From contig NC_132983.1 in the NCBI RefSeq assembly GCF_047496725.1, positions 2,498,001-2,562,000 of the forward strand: a stretch of DNA of 64,000 bases, given 5' to 3'. The notes under the pieces were generated by a model, which was given only the letters and a program-made list of their open reading frames with translations, was not told the DNA's origin and ran no database searches. The stretch comes from Anoplolepis gracilipes. Lineage: Eukaryota; Arthropoda; Insecta; Hymenoptera; Formicidae. Positions 51,101 through 60,222 of the stretch are shown here, in pieces. Position 1 is the first letter of the stretch. Every line of letters begins with the position of its first letter. Position numbers and translations under genes: made by a program.

Positions 51101-51750
51101 ACGGCCCGTCTGTTTACGGTGGGATGAACGGCATGATGAGCCACCACCATCATCACGGCAATCTGGGCGGCGGTGGCGGTAGCGTGCCGCATCCGGCGCA
51201 TCATCACCCGGCAATGGCAGCCGCGGCCGCGGCGGCGGCCGCGGCGGGTCTCCATCCCGATGCCGATACCGATCCTCGCGAGCTGGAGGCCTTCGCCGAG
51301 CGATTCAAGCAACGGCGTATCAAGCTCGGCGTGACGCAGGCCGACGTCGGCAAAGCACTCGCTAATCTCAAGCTACCGGGCGTCGGCGCCCTCTCGCAAT
51401 CGACGATCTGTCGCTTCGAGTCGCTCACGCTTTCGCACAACAACATGATCGCCTTGAAGCCGATCCTCCAGGCCTGGCTCGAGGAGGCGGAGGCGCAGGC
51501 GAAGAACAAACGTCGCGATCCCGACGCGCCCTCGGTGTTGCCGGCAGGCGAGAAGAAACGGAAACGCACCAGCATCGCCGCGCCCGAGAAACGCTCCCTG
51601 GAAGCGTACTTCGCGGTACAACCGCGTCCCTCGGGCGAGAAGATCGCCGCGATCGCGGAGAAGCTTGATCTCAAGAAGAACGTCGTCCGCGTTTGGTTCT
51701 GCAACCAGCGGCAGAAGCAGAAGCGCATGAAGTTCGCGGCTCAACATTGA
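10268..51750 (+). CDS. acj6: acj6, POU class IV (Brn-3) transcription factor; complete spliced coding span
   Basis: Four exons (10268-10429, 37530-37586, 45742-45930, 50986-51750) join in phase 0 to give 390 aa, or 396 aa if exon 3 runs to 45948. Domain order: N-terminal segment with a Cys-Phe-Pro and Arg-Arg-Cys-Met-Pro-Asn-Pro signature (1-54); LEDAS/CNSW segment (55-73); POU-IV box with LLSRAEALAAD (about 79-98); His/Gly/Ala-rich linker; POU-specific domain (about 230-311); POU homeodomain (about 326-385) with the RVWFCNQR recognition helix; tail RMKFAAQH. Length is close to fly Acj6 as I recall it (about 396 aa). Known family role: a nuclear DNA-binding factor in sensory and central neurons that specifies olfactory receptor choice and axon targeting. 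That role is inherited from the family, not shown here. Identity is near certain; exact exon usage is predicted from splice sites and homology. Confidence 0.95.
13653..13676 (+). repeat. (CT)n microsatellite
   Basis: Twelve CT units in intron 1. Confidence 0.9.
15682..15808 (+). promoter_or_regulatory. Candidate homeodomain/POU site module in intron 1
   Basis: TTAATTGTCTAT at 15729 and 15746 and TTAATTATCTAT at 15788 are three near-identical direct repeats. The last is also the left arm of a perfect inverted repeat, TTAATTATC-TAT-GATAATTAA (15788-15808). A perfect AGCGCTAGCGCT palindrome lies at 15682-15693. Enhancer function is inferred. Confidence 0.4.
16363..16417 (+). repeat. Three TACTAACTTG repeats
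   Basis: Perfect 10-mers at 16363, 16392 and 16408, followed by the variant AAACTAAGTTGG near 16421. Each contains TACTAAC, the strict branch-point consensus. Confidence 0.7.
18148..18174 (+). repeat. Poly(A) tract in a GC-rich island
   Basis: A run of 27 As at the 3' edge of the GC-rich 17760-18150 patch. A retroposed origin was considered, but no source gene is recognisable. Confidence 0.9.
18496..18519 (+). repeat. Poly(T) tract
   Basis: An uninterrupted run of about 24 Ts in intron 1. Confidence 0.9.
20938..20962 (+). repeat. (AT)n microsatellite
   Basis: About 12 AT units in intron 1. Confidence 0.9.
21458..21535 (+). repeat. (CTTC)n followed by (CT)n
   Basis: Six to eight CTTC units (21458-21492), then about 18 CT units (21499-21535). 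This makes a long polypyrimidine strand. Confidence 0.9.
23387..23415 (+). repeat. Poly(T) tract, 29 bp
   Basis: An uninterrupted T run in intron 1. Confidence 0.9.
25214..25290. mobile_element. Possible hAT-type terminal fragment
   Basis: CAGGGCTGGATTACCAACTA begins a stretch that continues through AAAGCCCTAAATCC. This layout resembles one end of Tip100-like hAT elements as I remember them. No partner end, transposase or 8-bp duplication was found, so this is a weak call. Confidence 0.2.
26848..26885 (+). repeat. (TA)n microsatellite
   Basis: About 19 TA units in intron 1. Confidence 0.9.
30390..30730. promoter_or_regulatory. Promoter-like GC island within intron 1
   Basis: About 340 bp of GC-rich sequence sits in AT-rich intron. 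It contains CATGGCGGCTGAG near 30620, an inverted CCAAT box (GATTGGCGGGG, about 30678), a GC-rich run (30691-30700) and a direct CCAAT box (AGCCAATGA, about 30711). Open frames run on both strands (30387-30632 plus, 81 codons; 30353-30553 minus, 66 codons) without recognisable homology. It could be an internal or bidirectional promoter of a nested transcript, or simply a GC-rich enhancer. Confidence 0.35.
32821..32907 (+). repeat. (GA)n microsatellite
   Basis: An imperfect GA/GAAAAA leader followed by about 25 perfect GA units, in intron 1. Confidence 0.9.
33888..33913 (+). repeat. Poly(T) tract
   Basis: An uninterrupted run of about 26 Ts. Confidence 0.9.
34065..34500 (+). repeat. Diverged tandem duplication, unit about 215-240 bp
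   Basis: Copy 1 (about 34065-34253) and copy 2 (about 34279-34500) both begin TGAAAGAGAAATATTATTTG. Both end with AAAGGATCGTT(C/T)GGCATCTGT and then TACGAGAGACAATGTTCAATC. The GC-richer 3' ends are better conserved than the AT-rich middles. Confidence 0.8.
34899..35032. repeat. AC/AT repeats flanking interleaved inverted repeats
   Basis: (AC)n(AT)n at about 34899-34932 and (AT)n at 35010-35032 bracket two interleaved inverted pairs: CACGCATG/CATGCGTG (34973-34980, 34992-34999) and AGCTAC/GTAGCT (34982-34987, 35002-35007). Confidence 0.7.
36638..36680 (+). repeat. (TA)n microsatellite
   Basis: About 20 TA units with one C interruption, 0.9 kb before acj6 exon 2. Confidence 0.9.
37530..37586 (+). 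CDS. acj6: acj6 coding exon 2 (19 codons)
   Basis: A 57-bp exon preceded by the polypyrimidine acceptor catttttttcattttgcag and followed by AAT|gtgagt. It translates to SRILEDASIMCNSWSPRHN, matching the LEDAS-CNSW segment of fly Acj6. Both ends are phase 0, so skipping it would leave the frame intact and remove 19 residues just before the POU-IV box. It is too short to stand out by length and was recognised by homology plus splice sites. Confidence 0.9.
39172..39242 (+). repeat. GGC / GGCGAC / GGCGTC compound repeat
   Basis: About 22 triplet units drift from GGC to alternating GGC-GTC and GGC-GAC. On the minus strand this reads as an artefactual Thr/Pro/Ser repeat. Confidence 0.9.
39593..39614 (+). 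repeat. (GA)n microsatellite
   Basis: About 11 GA units in intron 2. Confidence 0.85.
43358..43378. repeat. Perfect 21-bp palindrome
   Basis: GATATCCTCT, one central T, then AGAGGATATC. It could be a dimeric protein site or a small cruciform. Confidence 0.8.
45742..45930 (+). CDS. acj6: acj6 coding exon 3 (POU-IV box; 63 codons, short form)
   Basis: The acceptor is ttttgtttcag at 45741. The exon encodes GDLFGGLNSGLQDGLLSRAEALAAD, which corresponds to the POU-IV box conserved in Brn-3 proteins (LLxRAEALAA), then a His/Pro-rich stretch ending NNRPHHQ. The first donor is CAG|gtacaa at 45931. A second donor, CTT|gtgagt at 45949, extends the exon by 18 bp in frame, adding VQSHLL. The POU-IV box acts as a transactivation region in vertebrate Brn-3a; the same role here is inferred from the family. 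Confidence 0.92.
45931..45948 (+). CDS. acj6: Optional 18-bp extension of acj6 exon 3
   Basis: If the proximal donor (gtacaa, 45931) is skipped, the next GT (gtgagt, 45949) extends exon 3 by six codons, VQSHLL, in phase 0. The distal donor has the better intron-side match. Use of either form needs transcript evidence. Confidence 0.5.
46298..46306 (+). promoter_or_regulatory. ATAATTAAT POU-IV core match
   Basis: An exact match to the Brn-3 core lies about 370 bp into intron 3, in a stretch rich in TAATTA-type homeodomain cores. The motif recurs by chance in AT-rich DNA, so the position within acj6 is the only added weight. Confidence 0.2.
46493..46582. other. Two perfect hairpins
   Basis: AGCGGCGT-gatt-ACGCCGCT (46493-46512), then GGGCAACAAATTG-catt(t)-CAATTTGTTGCCC (46552-46582) with a 13-bp perfect stem and 5-nt loop. 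They are too short for a microRNA precursor and could be structured intronic RNA or a protein site. Confidence 0.6.
47385..47434 (+). repeat. (AT)n microsatellite
   Basis: About 25 AT units in intron 3. Confidence 0.95.
48087..48114 (+). repeat. Poly(T) tract
   Basis: An uninterrupted T run of about 28 bp. Confidence 0.95.
49269..49280. promoter_or_regulatory. Palindromic POU-IV-like site GCATAATTATGC
   Basis: Both strands read GCATAATTA, the 5' nine bases of the Brn-3 consensus GCATAATTAAT. It sits in the GC-richer start of the 49220-49300 stretch, 1.7 kb before exon 4. Candidate autoregulatory site; function is inferred. Confidence 0.35.
49424..49651 (+). repeat. Intron 3 repeat, copy A
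   Basis: About 228 bp, from GGCTTTTCATCGTATT to the ATGTTAATTAAATAT end, is closely repeated at 50296-50529. Shared landmarks are TTTACTTGAGAAAAATAATA, TATAATTACCT and AATATGTCGTTTG, followed by a T run. Confidence 0.85.
50296..50577 (+). repeat. Intron 3 repeat, copy B
   Basis: This is a second copy of the unit at 49424-49651. It continues with AATTTCTTTAAGAAACAA and GAGTATTCTCAATT, which copy C also carries up to the exon 4 acceptor. Confidence 0.85.
50578..50973 (+). repeat. Intron 3 repeat, copy C, split by a MITE
   Basis: This is a third copy in direct tandem with B. It is interrupted at 50631-50853 by the MITE. Homology to B ends at GAGTATTCTCAATT (50973), 12 bp before exon 4, so it supplies the upstream acceptor context. 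Confidence 0.8.
50635..50849. mobile_element. piggyBac-like MITE, 215 bp
   Basis: The ends are inverted: CTCTCAAACTGAACACG (50635-50651) and CGTGTTCAGTTTGAGGG (50833-50849), one mismatch in 17 bp, with looser pairing inward (GTGTC / GACAC). Flanks are TTCA and TTAA, i.e. a TTAA target duplication with one change. The empty site is shown by copies A and B, which read GA(C/T)TTTAATATG straight through. A TTAA target and CCC-beginning ends are typical of the piggyBac superfamily. It has no transposase and is non-autonomous. Confidence 0.75.
50986..51750 (+). CDS. acj6: acj6 coding exon 4 (linker, POU-specific domain, POU homeodomain, stop)
   Basis: This 254-codon terminal coding exon starts after gtgttccag (acceptor with a weak pyrimidine tract) at MSHPGMESLDMLDP and stops at TGA 51748-51750. 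Within the exon: linker with MSESTGGG, five His, five Gly and ten Ala; POU-specific domain from about residue 94 (DTDPRELEAF) through the recognition helix QSTICRFE to about 175; a basic linker RRDPDAPSVLPAGE; homeodomain about 190-249 with KKRKRTSI and RVWFCN (Cys50, Asn51); and the tail FAAQH. The whole DNA-binding module lies in one exon. It is far more GC-rich than its flanks. POU-IV identity is unmistakable; the POU-S and homeodomain are essentially fly-like. Confidence 0.97.
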   Translation: MSHPGMESLDMLDPANSMTTLTPMSESTGGGPGHHAGIHGPSVYGGMNGMMSHHHHHGNLGGGGGSVPHPAHHHPAMAAAAAAAAAAGLHPDADTDPRELEAFAERFKQRRIKLGVTQADVGKALANLKLPGVGALSQSTICRFESLTLSHNNMIALKPILQAWLEEAEAQAKNKRRDPDAPSVLPAGEKKRKRTSIAAPEKRSLEAYFAVQPRPSGEKIAAIAEKLDLKKNVVRVWFCNQRQKQKRMKFAAQH

Positions 51751-53280
51751 CCCGAGGGTGGCTTGTGACAGCAGAACTGACCGTACCAGCTGCCTGGTCT
51801 CGAGCCGAAACCCGAACCTCTGACCGAGTTTCAGGGATGGCCATGAGGCGCTCCAGAACAATCATCGTCGGAGGCTTCAAGGGCTTCCCTTAGACTACCG
51901 TTGGTGGACACGTCCGAGTGACGAGAGACTCGTATGAGTCATCGTCGTCGGGTAAACATCATCATCGAGAATGTCCACTCGCGGAACGTCTTTCGCGGTC
52001 GCGCGAAATAATCTTGATGGCTCGATACCATGGGCAGATACTATCGGTACATCGTGCTGTCACAGGCTGAGGATGAATCGCTTGTTATCGCTGCGCGTGT
52101 GTAATATGCATGTAATACGCATATTCTGGAATCACCGGTTGCAGGGAGCTATTCTTGACCCGTCGGTACGCGATTCTCTTTCTCTCTATCTCTCTTTCTC
52201 TCAACGAATCTCTTATACGATTATTATTACGTCTCATCGCGCTGTGTGATGTTAAAAAGAGATATATAACCTAACCGGCGCGGGCACACGATATAATGCT
52301 GGTGACGTGTTTACGAATGTTTCCCCATGAACAATATTATCGCACTCCGTCAACCTAATGATCCCATAAATATCAATCCATCGGATCGCATCCAACGCGC
52401 GAAAATTGAACGCGGAATTGACGCTAAACGATTTCGCATACAAGATGTTTCACTTTTCTCAGGCAAACCGTAATTAAGTAGAGTTTGACAGAAGTTGCGA
52501 CAAATTAATGCGACTAATTAATTTTTCTTAGAGATTTCAGATATGTTACATTTCAAAGTCGAGATCTATTCATACGCGAATAAAACTGAATACGATGCGT
52601 CACGATAAACCTCTCTTTTTCAGATGAAAATACACGAAAATAATTTTTGTTTATAATAAAAAAAAAAAGGAGCCAATCACGCATCTGCGAATATTATACG
52701 GATAATATCGAGAAAGAACACTCTCAATCGTTGCAATAATGCATGATGCTTTCAACAGTATGATTTTTGGAAAATGAGGAGATACGTTGGAAACATATCA
52801 GCGCTTTCTTCAAATTTTTATTTGCGTTAACAGGAAGCGTTATAACGACGAATTCATATTGCATACGATAATATTATGGAGGTACACAAATAGTACGCGA
52901 TTCGCGCGTTTCATTTGAGATATAACATTTATCAACTTTTTTTAAGAATATAGACGTGAATTTCAAAGTAAAATACATATTGCAATACTGGTTTGTAAAA
53001 ATTTAAAATAAATTTTACGTTGTAATTAATCAATATAAAAGTTGCATATATTTTAATGTAACGCAAATAATTCTTTTTATTTTTGTCGAAGAGAAAAAAC
53101 TCGAGTATTAAATTTCAGAAAAATAAAAAGCAAAATTTTCTGCAAATTTTTATTCAATATTTTGTAAAAGATAATCTCTCCTAAAAATATCCTGAACCAT
53201 CAAAAATAAATAAAAAGTACAGATTTAAGTAAATGCTTTTAAGAGAAATTAGGCAAAGCAGTTGATTAAATGTAAATGTA
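51751..53280 (+). other. acj6: acj6 proximal 3' UTR
   Basis: DNA following the TGA stays GC-rich to about 52150, as expected for transcribed 3' UTR, and then becomes AT-rich. The first AATAAA lies at 52579-52584, with no strong GT-rich partner. The transcript end is therefore undecided. The open frames at 51693-52249 are out of frame with acj6. Confidence 0.6.
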
Positions 53281-54224
53281 TGTAACACACTACACAACAA
53301 TACTTTCTCGCGATACTTTGAAGTAAAGTTTTCGGGCTTGCACATAGTTCGTAAAACCACGAGTTCGAGAAACGCACCACCAACGATCGCGATAAAACAG
53401 TTTACGATGCCATTTGCCCTTCGACCCTTTCGTCGTATGACATCTGCGACCGAAATCGCCGTTTGGCGCCGATTTCCCGATCATATTTTTCGCAGACGAA
53501 TATGCGAAATCCTGTAATTCATGACTCAAGGTAAATCCACAATAGAGAGAAATGGTATTTCATATTTTTCTTTATTATCAAATAAATAATCAAAATTTAA
53601 TGAATTTCTATTAATTTTTTTTGTCTATAACATCGCTTCAATTTTTATAAATGTATAATTGCGATAACGTTGTGACCTTTTATGTCAGCGATACAATATC
53701 ATAGAGACATGTAAAAGACCTTTAACGCGTATATTACATTGAACTTGCAATTATTTATTAAAAATTAATCAATTGAAAATATCACGCTTAAGTGCAAAAA
53801 ACATTTGAATGTTAAAAGGAAAAGTTGTCAACTTGCGATTCAATTTTTACTAGTTTCTATAATTGTTACAAATTAATAAATGAAGAAAAAAAAAAACACT
53901 TTTTAAAATACTTTCTTTCAATCGAAAACAATAATATTTAATCGAATAATAATTATGAGATTGAAAGAATCACATATCGTTTCGTGTAATACTGCAAACG
54001 TCATTGTATCGTTGACAAAATTATGATCTTCATAAATTTCTACCTATGATGACAGCCAATGATACTTTAAATATTTTGTAAATTGATAACACGTCGGAAA
54101 TGTTCGTAAATCACCACTGTATATATTCACCACTGCAATAATTTACTGAGCAATAATCATTGAAGGCACATTCGATCGCCGGGAGACAATCTCGGCTGAA
54201 GATGAGAAAGAGGGAAAAAGAGAA

Positions 54225-54229
<5 letters not shown>

Positions 54230-54275
<46 letters not shown>

Positions 54276-54281
54276 GAGAGA
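54230..54281 (+). repeat. (GA)n microsatellite
   Basis: About 24 GA units with one GACA interruption. Confidence 0.95.
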
Positions 54282-54593
54282 AATTTCTCGTCGTTCACTC
54301 TTTGCGGACGATCCTGTCATGATGAATGAACGGCGAGGAGCAAAGACCACCAACGCGTCTTGAAAAGTACAACTCGAAACATAAAATATAAAGTACGTAT
54401 TTGTTATAAAGACGACGCGCGGGTATACGTCGCGCCGATGAAAAAAGTGATATTAATCCTAATGAAGAGACGCTCACAGTGCAGTGTAAACAGTGAAGAA
54501 AACGAATAGCGTGCGTGTGAACGAGTGAATGTGATGTGTGTGAGAAAGAAACAGAAAGGGGTTAAGATTTAGAAAGAAATGAGAGCTGAACAG

Positions 54594-54736
<143 letters not shown>

Positions 54737-55010
54737 AACAAACTAACAGAGCTAAGAAAAATGTTTTACGTAGTGATATTGGACAATCAGTGAAAAGACT
54801 GTACCATATCATATTGAAGCAATACCGTAGCATGTAGTAAACGAATTAATTATACTCTGTTCGTATTTTTTAATGATCGTCCGCGCATCCGCCATGCGTC
54901 ATGCGCCGACTATTTTCGTAAAATTCAAGGGGGGAGGCAGGAAAGAAGGGAAGAGAGGGCAACGCGAAGGGATGAGTCGCGGGAGGTGTTTTAATCTCGA
55001 TACAGATACA

Positions 55011-55019
55011 CATACACAC

Positions 55020-55066
<47 letters not shown>

Positions 55067-55071
55067 GCGCC
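55011..55071 (+). repeat. (AC)n-(GC)n alternating purine-pyrimidine tract
   Basis: About 16 AC units run directly into nine GC units, a classical Z-DNA-prone sequence. Confidence 0.9.
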
Positions 55072-55507
55072 ATCCTGCTTTGTAAAACCGATTAATATAT
55101 CTCCTTATCGATTCGATATCAGGGACGCGGTGAAACGACGCCTCCTGCACGCGTCGTTCAGTTTCCATTCGCGTAAATCGCGGAAACGCGCGGTCTGTCG
55201 ACGTGCGTGCATCGGGAAAGCAGAGCTTTCAGTTTTTTCGGGTCCGTGTGTTTTTCTCGATACACACCCCCGCGCGATCGGCATCGATTTGCCGCGCGCG
55301 CGAATAATAATGAGATCGAAGTCGAGAGAATCCAATTATATATTTACATACACGCGTGTCCATCTCTCTTTTTGTTCGCCCGACGAGAAGTCCGTCGTAT
55401 TGCGGCCGTTTATTTCCGCGTGACGACAACGAAGTTCTACGAATGCGAGATCGACGCATCCTCTTAACGGAAGGTAAGACGCGCAGCGACTCGAATATGA
55501 GAAGGAA

Positions 55508-55527
55508 AGAGAGAGAGAGAGAGAGAG
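55508..55527 (+). repeat. (GA)n microsatellite
   Basis: Ten GA units. Confidence 0.85.
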
Positions 55528-57798
55528 CACACAGAGTCGGTTTCGATATACGACCGTAATAGCTCGGTTGTAAGTCGCGGTTGTTAGAATAAAATGCGCG
55601 ATATATCTTCTAAAGTTGGATACACACACGCGATTGCGACTCGACTTTCGTGTAACTGGAAATGAACGTTACATCTTAAACGTTAGCTTTGTCTCGATAC
55701 TAGAAAAGTCTCGAAAAAATTTCCAAGTTACACAAATATAATTTAGGTACTATTTGAAATCATTTTAACCAACGGATTTTATATTTATAAAATGGATAAT
55801 TATTTATTTCTCTTTAATCAATAAAAAGAAGATAATTTCAGATATAATATACGTTATTTAAAAGCAAAATTTTATACAATTTATGTAAAAAGAAAAAAAT
55901 GATTAAAAAAGTTTAAGTCATAACTTTGTAAAATAAAGACAATTTAGTTGATTCAGAACTTAACATCAGAAATCCAATCTCTATTTAACAAATCGACAAA
56001 AATTGATTAGCCGAAAAGTTGACGTTCGAAATGTGTCTCTCTGCTTTAATGGAAAAACAGTAAGTGACATGTGCAAGTATCCGAGACGTCGATTCCTCAT
56101 TTAATTTCAACTTTGTTCAACTTTGTCCAAGCTGATCTGTAATATTAATGAGCTTAACATTACATTTATCATATCAAAATCAAAAATATACAATTTATTA
56201 TCATGTAATAATAATATTCATGATGCTCCAGTAAAATGCAAGTATCGAAATTAAGTATATTTTCTGCCTGATTTTAAATTATAGAGCGATTTCGTACTGA
56301 ATATTAAAGATATGTTACTTTTCAACTTTAACGAAATCTTTTTTTATCACGTATATATTTTTTCCAGCGTACTTTAATTGAAGAAAAAAATGTCGCGATT
56401 TTATTCAATCTTAAATCTTGCAAAAAGTCTGCGTTATCCCCATATTAGACAATGAAGTATATAATAAGAAGATTTGTCGGATGAATAATTGTGTGTATCT
56501 AAAGTTAGAAGACATTCTGTGAGGAGGATGGCATACATCCAAGCAAATGAAAATACTAGTAATAGTTAAAGGTAAAATCGACGAAAAAAAAAAAACGGTA
56601 GTGGTTTTTAAATTGTACATATGTAAGAGGATAAGTATTTTATAGGAGAGTAATAGCCGATTTGCCATTCTACTAGGTAGTGGAAGAGGAGTTCTAGTGC
56701 AATATAGAAGTCTATAGCGAGACGTTCATTATTCATTGTTTTCTCTCTTGTACATGGCGCGTTCGCCTAAACGGGCCAATATCAGCGTGTTTTATCAGCC
56801 TTCATCGACGGTCATCGAAAATCGCATGCAGGCAGACTTGCCCTGCATCGCGGCCGTTCTTCTTTCGTAGGAAAAAAAAACAAGAAAAAGAACATTTATT
56901 TTCCTACACGACTGTTCAAGTGCGTAACTTATATTTCGATTCTGTCGACGACGTGGATTGTCTTAACATGCATTTTTCTTCTAGTCACCGCATACACGGT
57001 TCTCTTGATCCAAATTTTTTTAATTTTTATTAATTAAAAATGTTGGGTAGAGACGTCGCGGAAAAAAAACCTATCATTTCTTTAATTATTTCCAATTATA
57101 ATTGTATGTATATCTTGTTCTCTTGTGTATGTCGTTTATTTTCGGACGTTATATCGGAGCTGTATCGCGATGCCATTATTATAAATAACGTTCTTAATAA
57201 TGTTATTTATTGTTACATAATTGATGAAAAATTATGTAAATATTACTCGTATTATCTCCATATAAATTTTAGATTAAGAATACGTTTCACGCACTTGGAC
57301 AGATTGAATATGAAATAAGACGCCCCAGGAAGTATGCGGAATATAGGGTGTGTACTAATAATATATAATAATTGCATATTATTATGTTAAGTTGTTACAA
57401 GAGTTTTAGTGTTCTTTACAAAAAAAAAGAAAAAAAGAGAATCATAGTTCTTCAGTAATATCGATTCGTGAAAAATTAACCAAACAAACAAACGGAAAGC
57501 TAATGGAAAACAATCTAAAACTTCTGAAGATATAAAACTAATTAATTATTCTATTATTATCGCGATGTAAATATAGAAACGTTCTGAAATAAATTCCATA
57601 CTTCCTGTATTTCACCAAACTCAGCGTCATTAATTACTCTTTTCTCACTTAATCATACCATATCGCGTTATAGTAAGAGTATATACAAATAAATTTTCCT
57701 TACCTTACATTATATATTCATTGAACGACTAAATGAAACATTTAATGAGTTGTGAATTACAAATCGTCGCATTTACACGGTAAATCATAAGTTTCGAA

Positions 57799-57814
57799 GT
57801 TTGTTTAAACAAAC
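57799..57814. promoter_or_regulatory. 16-bp palindrome GTTTGTTTAAACAAAC
   Basis: It is perfectly self-complementary and contains back-to-back TGTTTA forkhead-type half sites. Function is unknown. Confidence 0.3.
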
Positions 57815-58537
57815 ATCGGTATATCATACAAAGAAATTTTTATTACTTTAGAAAATTGCTCGATGCAATGTTATAGGATGTTCTAGAACCACATCGAATG
57901 TCCTTTTAATAATTCTTCAAATATTTTGAAATTGATTTTTTTCTTAACTAGAATTTTCTTAACTAGAAATTAAAATTAAATAGCTCTTTTCTAATTCAAG
58001 CAGAATTTTAATTTGAGAAAATTGGTTAAAATTATATATATTGTTTTAGAATATTTTTTTTTCAAATTGTAATAAATCATAATTTCTTACAATTAACTCT
58101 TTTAAAAAATTTTATTACAAACTAACCAAAAAAATATATGACTGAAAAGACAAACAGTGGTTTCAGGACTTCCTGCATAAAGAAAAGAGTGATGATGATT
58201 TACTCTACATACTGCAATAAAAAAAAAAAAAATAAGCGCCCATCTGTGCGGCATCACATGCAACGTGAGCATTAACTCGTCAATGCACAGATTCACAGTA
58301 GGTAATTATTATTTAATAAAAGGAATGTTCTCTGAAAACGTAAAATAATCCATATTTTCTTTCTTTGGAAAAGGAATCTCAATGAACAATGGTTATTAAT
58401 ATTTGGCAACTTTAATTAAAAGATATTATAAAACAATAAATAAATAAAATATCTCGGATCTTAATTTAAGGTTCTTAATTCAAGAATCTTAATTTTCTCG
58501 ATTGCAATATATATATATCTCGATTTGGACGAAATAG

Positions 58538-58557
58538 ACTATTTATGAGTAAGACTG
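58538..58557 (+). repeat. Dispersed repeat, copy 1 (CTATTTATGAGTAAGACTG)
   Basis: A 19-mer identical to 60495-60513. Its core TATGAGTAAGACT also occurs inverted at about 59763-59775. Confidence 0.8.
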
Positions 58558-59683
58558 CAAGATGGAATAGAAGCTCCTCAGGCCCAAAATGTTATATACA
58601 CATTTAATACAGGGTAACAAGTCATATCACACACATAATATGTTTTTATCAATTGTTATCATCATGAAATGCACTTAAGAGTCTTGCCAAATGACGCGAT
58701 CAAATGACGACACAAAATATATACGTCGTAATCTTCGACTTGCGCTGATTTACGAATCCGCACAATATTATATAATATACCTTAAAAAGTCTCTTAACAG
58801 ATAAAATTATTATTTTGAAACGTTTCTTTCTTTTGTGCAAAAAAAAAAAAAATATTTCTTATCAAATTTATTAATACTGTTTGGAAATTAAAAAGGCGAT
58901 TGTTTAAAAAAAACATCATTCATTTTATTTCTAATACATCTATATTCAAAATGGTAAAAAACGTAATGCGTAAATGTAAATACATCTGTGGATATAATAT
59001 TATTTAAAGAACAGTTGTTAAGCTATAGCTCGCTATAATCTACGTATCGATCGCAACTATTCAGCGATGTATACATTTCTGTTTCAGATACACGGTTTAT
59101 TTTTCTTTCTCTTAACTGCGTCTTCAAACTTCTGAAAATATCTTTTAATATAATACTTTTCTCCCCACGAGTTAATTTATATAATTGCGAATAAAATGGA
59201 ACCTGAATATAGTAAGAGTTCTAAGAGATTCCTAAAGTTTTATAAAAAAAAAAACAGCGAAATAATCGATATTTTAAGTTGAAAAAAATTGACGCAACTC
59301 AATTATTACATTCCAACCTTTTCGATTTATTGTTTCACGAGTTCCTGTAACGCGCGAATTTAATCTAACCGTATAATCCATGGCGAAAAATGATCGCGTT
59401 GTACCGTCGCATGATATGTGCGTAAATAATGTGAAGACTCTTATGTATGCGTGCGTATAATTTATTTATTTTTATGGCGATTGCGCGGATCATCAACAAT
59501 CGCCCCAGATACCCGCCGACACGATTTCAGCCGGGTGACCGAAAAGTATTACATCAAGACACGTACGACGGGAGCATATTTGTATAAAGAGGAAAATAAA
59601 AAACGGAAATTAAAAAATAATTAGTATAAATAATTATTATTATATCAGCAATTAGAGAGATTAAATGTTTATACATATAAATT

Positions 59684-59685
<2 letters not shown>

Positions 59686-59732
<47 letters not shown>
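59686..59732 (+). repeat. (GA)n microsatellite
   Basis: About 22 GA units with one AA interruption, just before the inverted copy of the dispersed 13-mer. Confidence 0.9.
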
Positions 59733-59762
59733 AGCCAAAAAAAATGAATTGTTAAATTTAAA

Positions 59763-59775
59763 AGTCTTACTCATA
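59763..59775 (-). repeat. Dispersed repeat, inverted copy (13-bp core)
   Basis: AGTCTTACTCATA is the reverse complement of the core TATGAGTAAGACT found at 58538-58557 and 60495-60513. Confidence 0.7.
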
Positions 59776-60199
59776 GGTGTTCACGGTGGTCAGCTTAGGT
59801 AGCTAAATTCTACATATAGAGAACAACGCGATGTCGTTAGTAAACTTTTTTTTTTCCCCTCCCTCCCCATCATTCGATCGAATTTGCCCAAGTTGATAAT
59901 CGCAAACGCTATGACGATTTTTAAAGTTAATATACGCCGTTTTTGTGAGACGACGTCGTCGCGTTCCTCGTTCTTCGTTTCGGTTAAGATACTTTAACGC
60001 GTAAATACTTATAATATAGAACGAACTCTCTTTGAAAACTATTTTAAATAGCGATCAATAACGATAACATAAGAAAACACGTAGAGCATACTTATCTTCC
60101 ATTAAGGAGAGAACTTCGCTTTCGTTCTACACTATATTCGTTCTACGCTCTTTACCAAGCGCGTTCACGGACATGCGTAACGCGCATTTAACAGACTGG

Positions 60200-60222
60200 T
60201 AGAAAAAAAAAAAAAAAAAAAA
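60200..60222 (+). repeat. Poly(A) tract
   Basis: A run of about 23 As between GC-richer flanks. Confidence 0.9.

Noticed and set aside
51204..51861. Antisense open frames opposite acj6 exon 4
   Set aside because: They are shadows of the GC-rich POU-domain coding sequence.
57945..57975. Tandem TTTTCTTAACTAGAA pair
   Set aside because: Only two short copies; ordinary slippage in AT-rich DNA.
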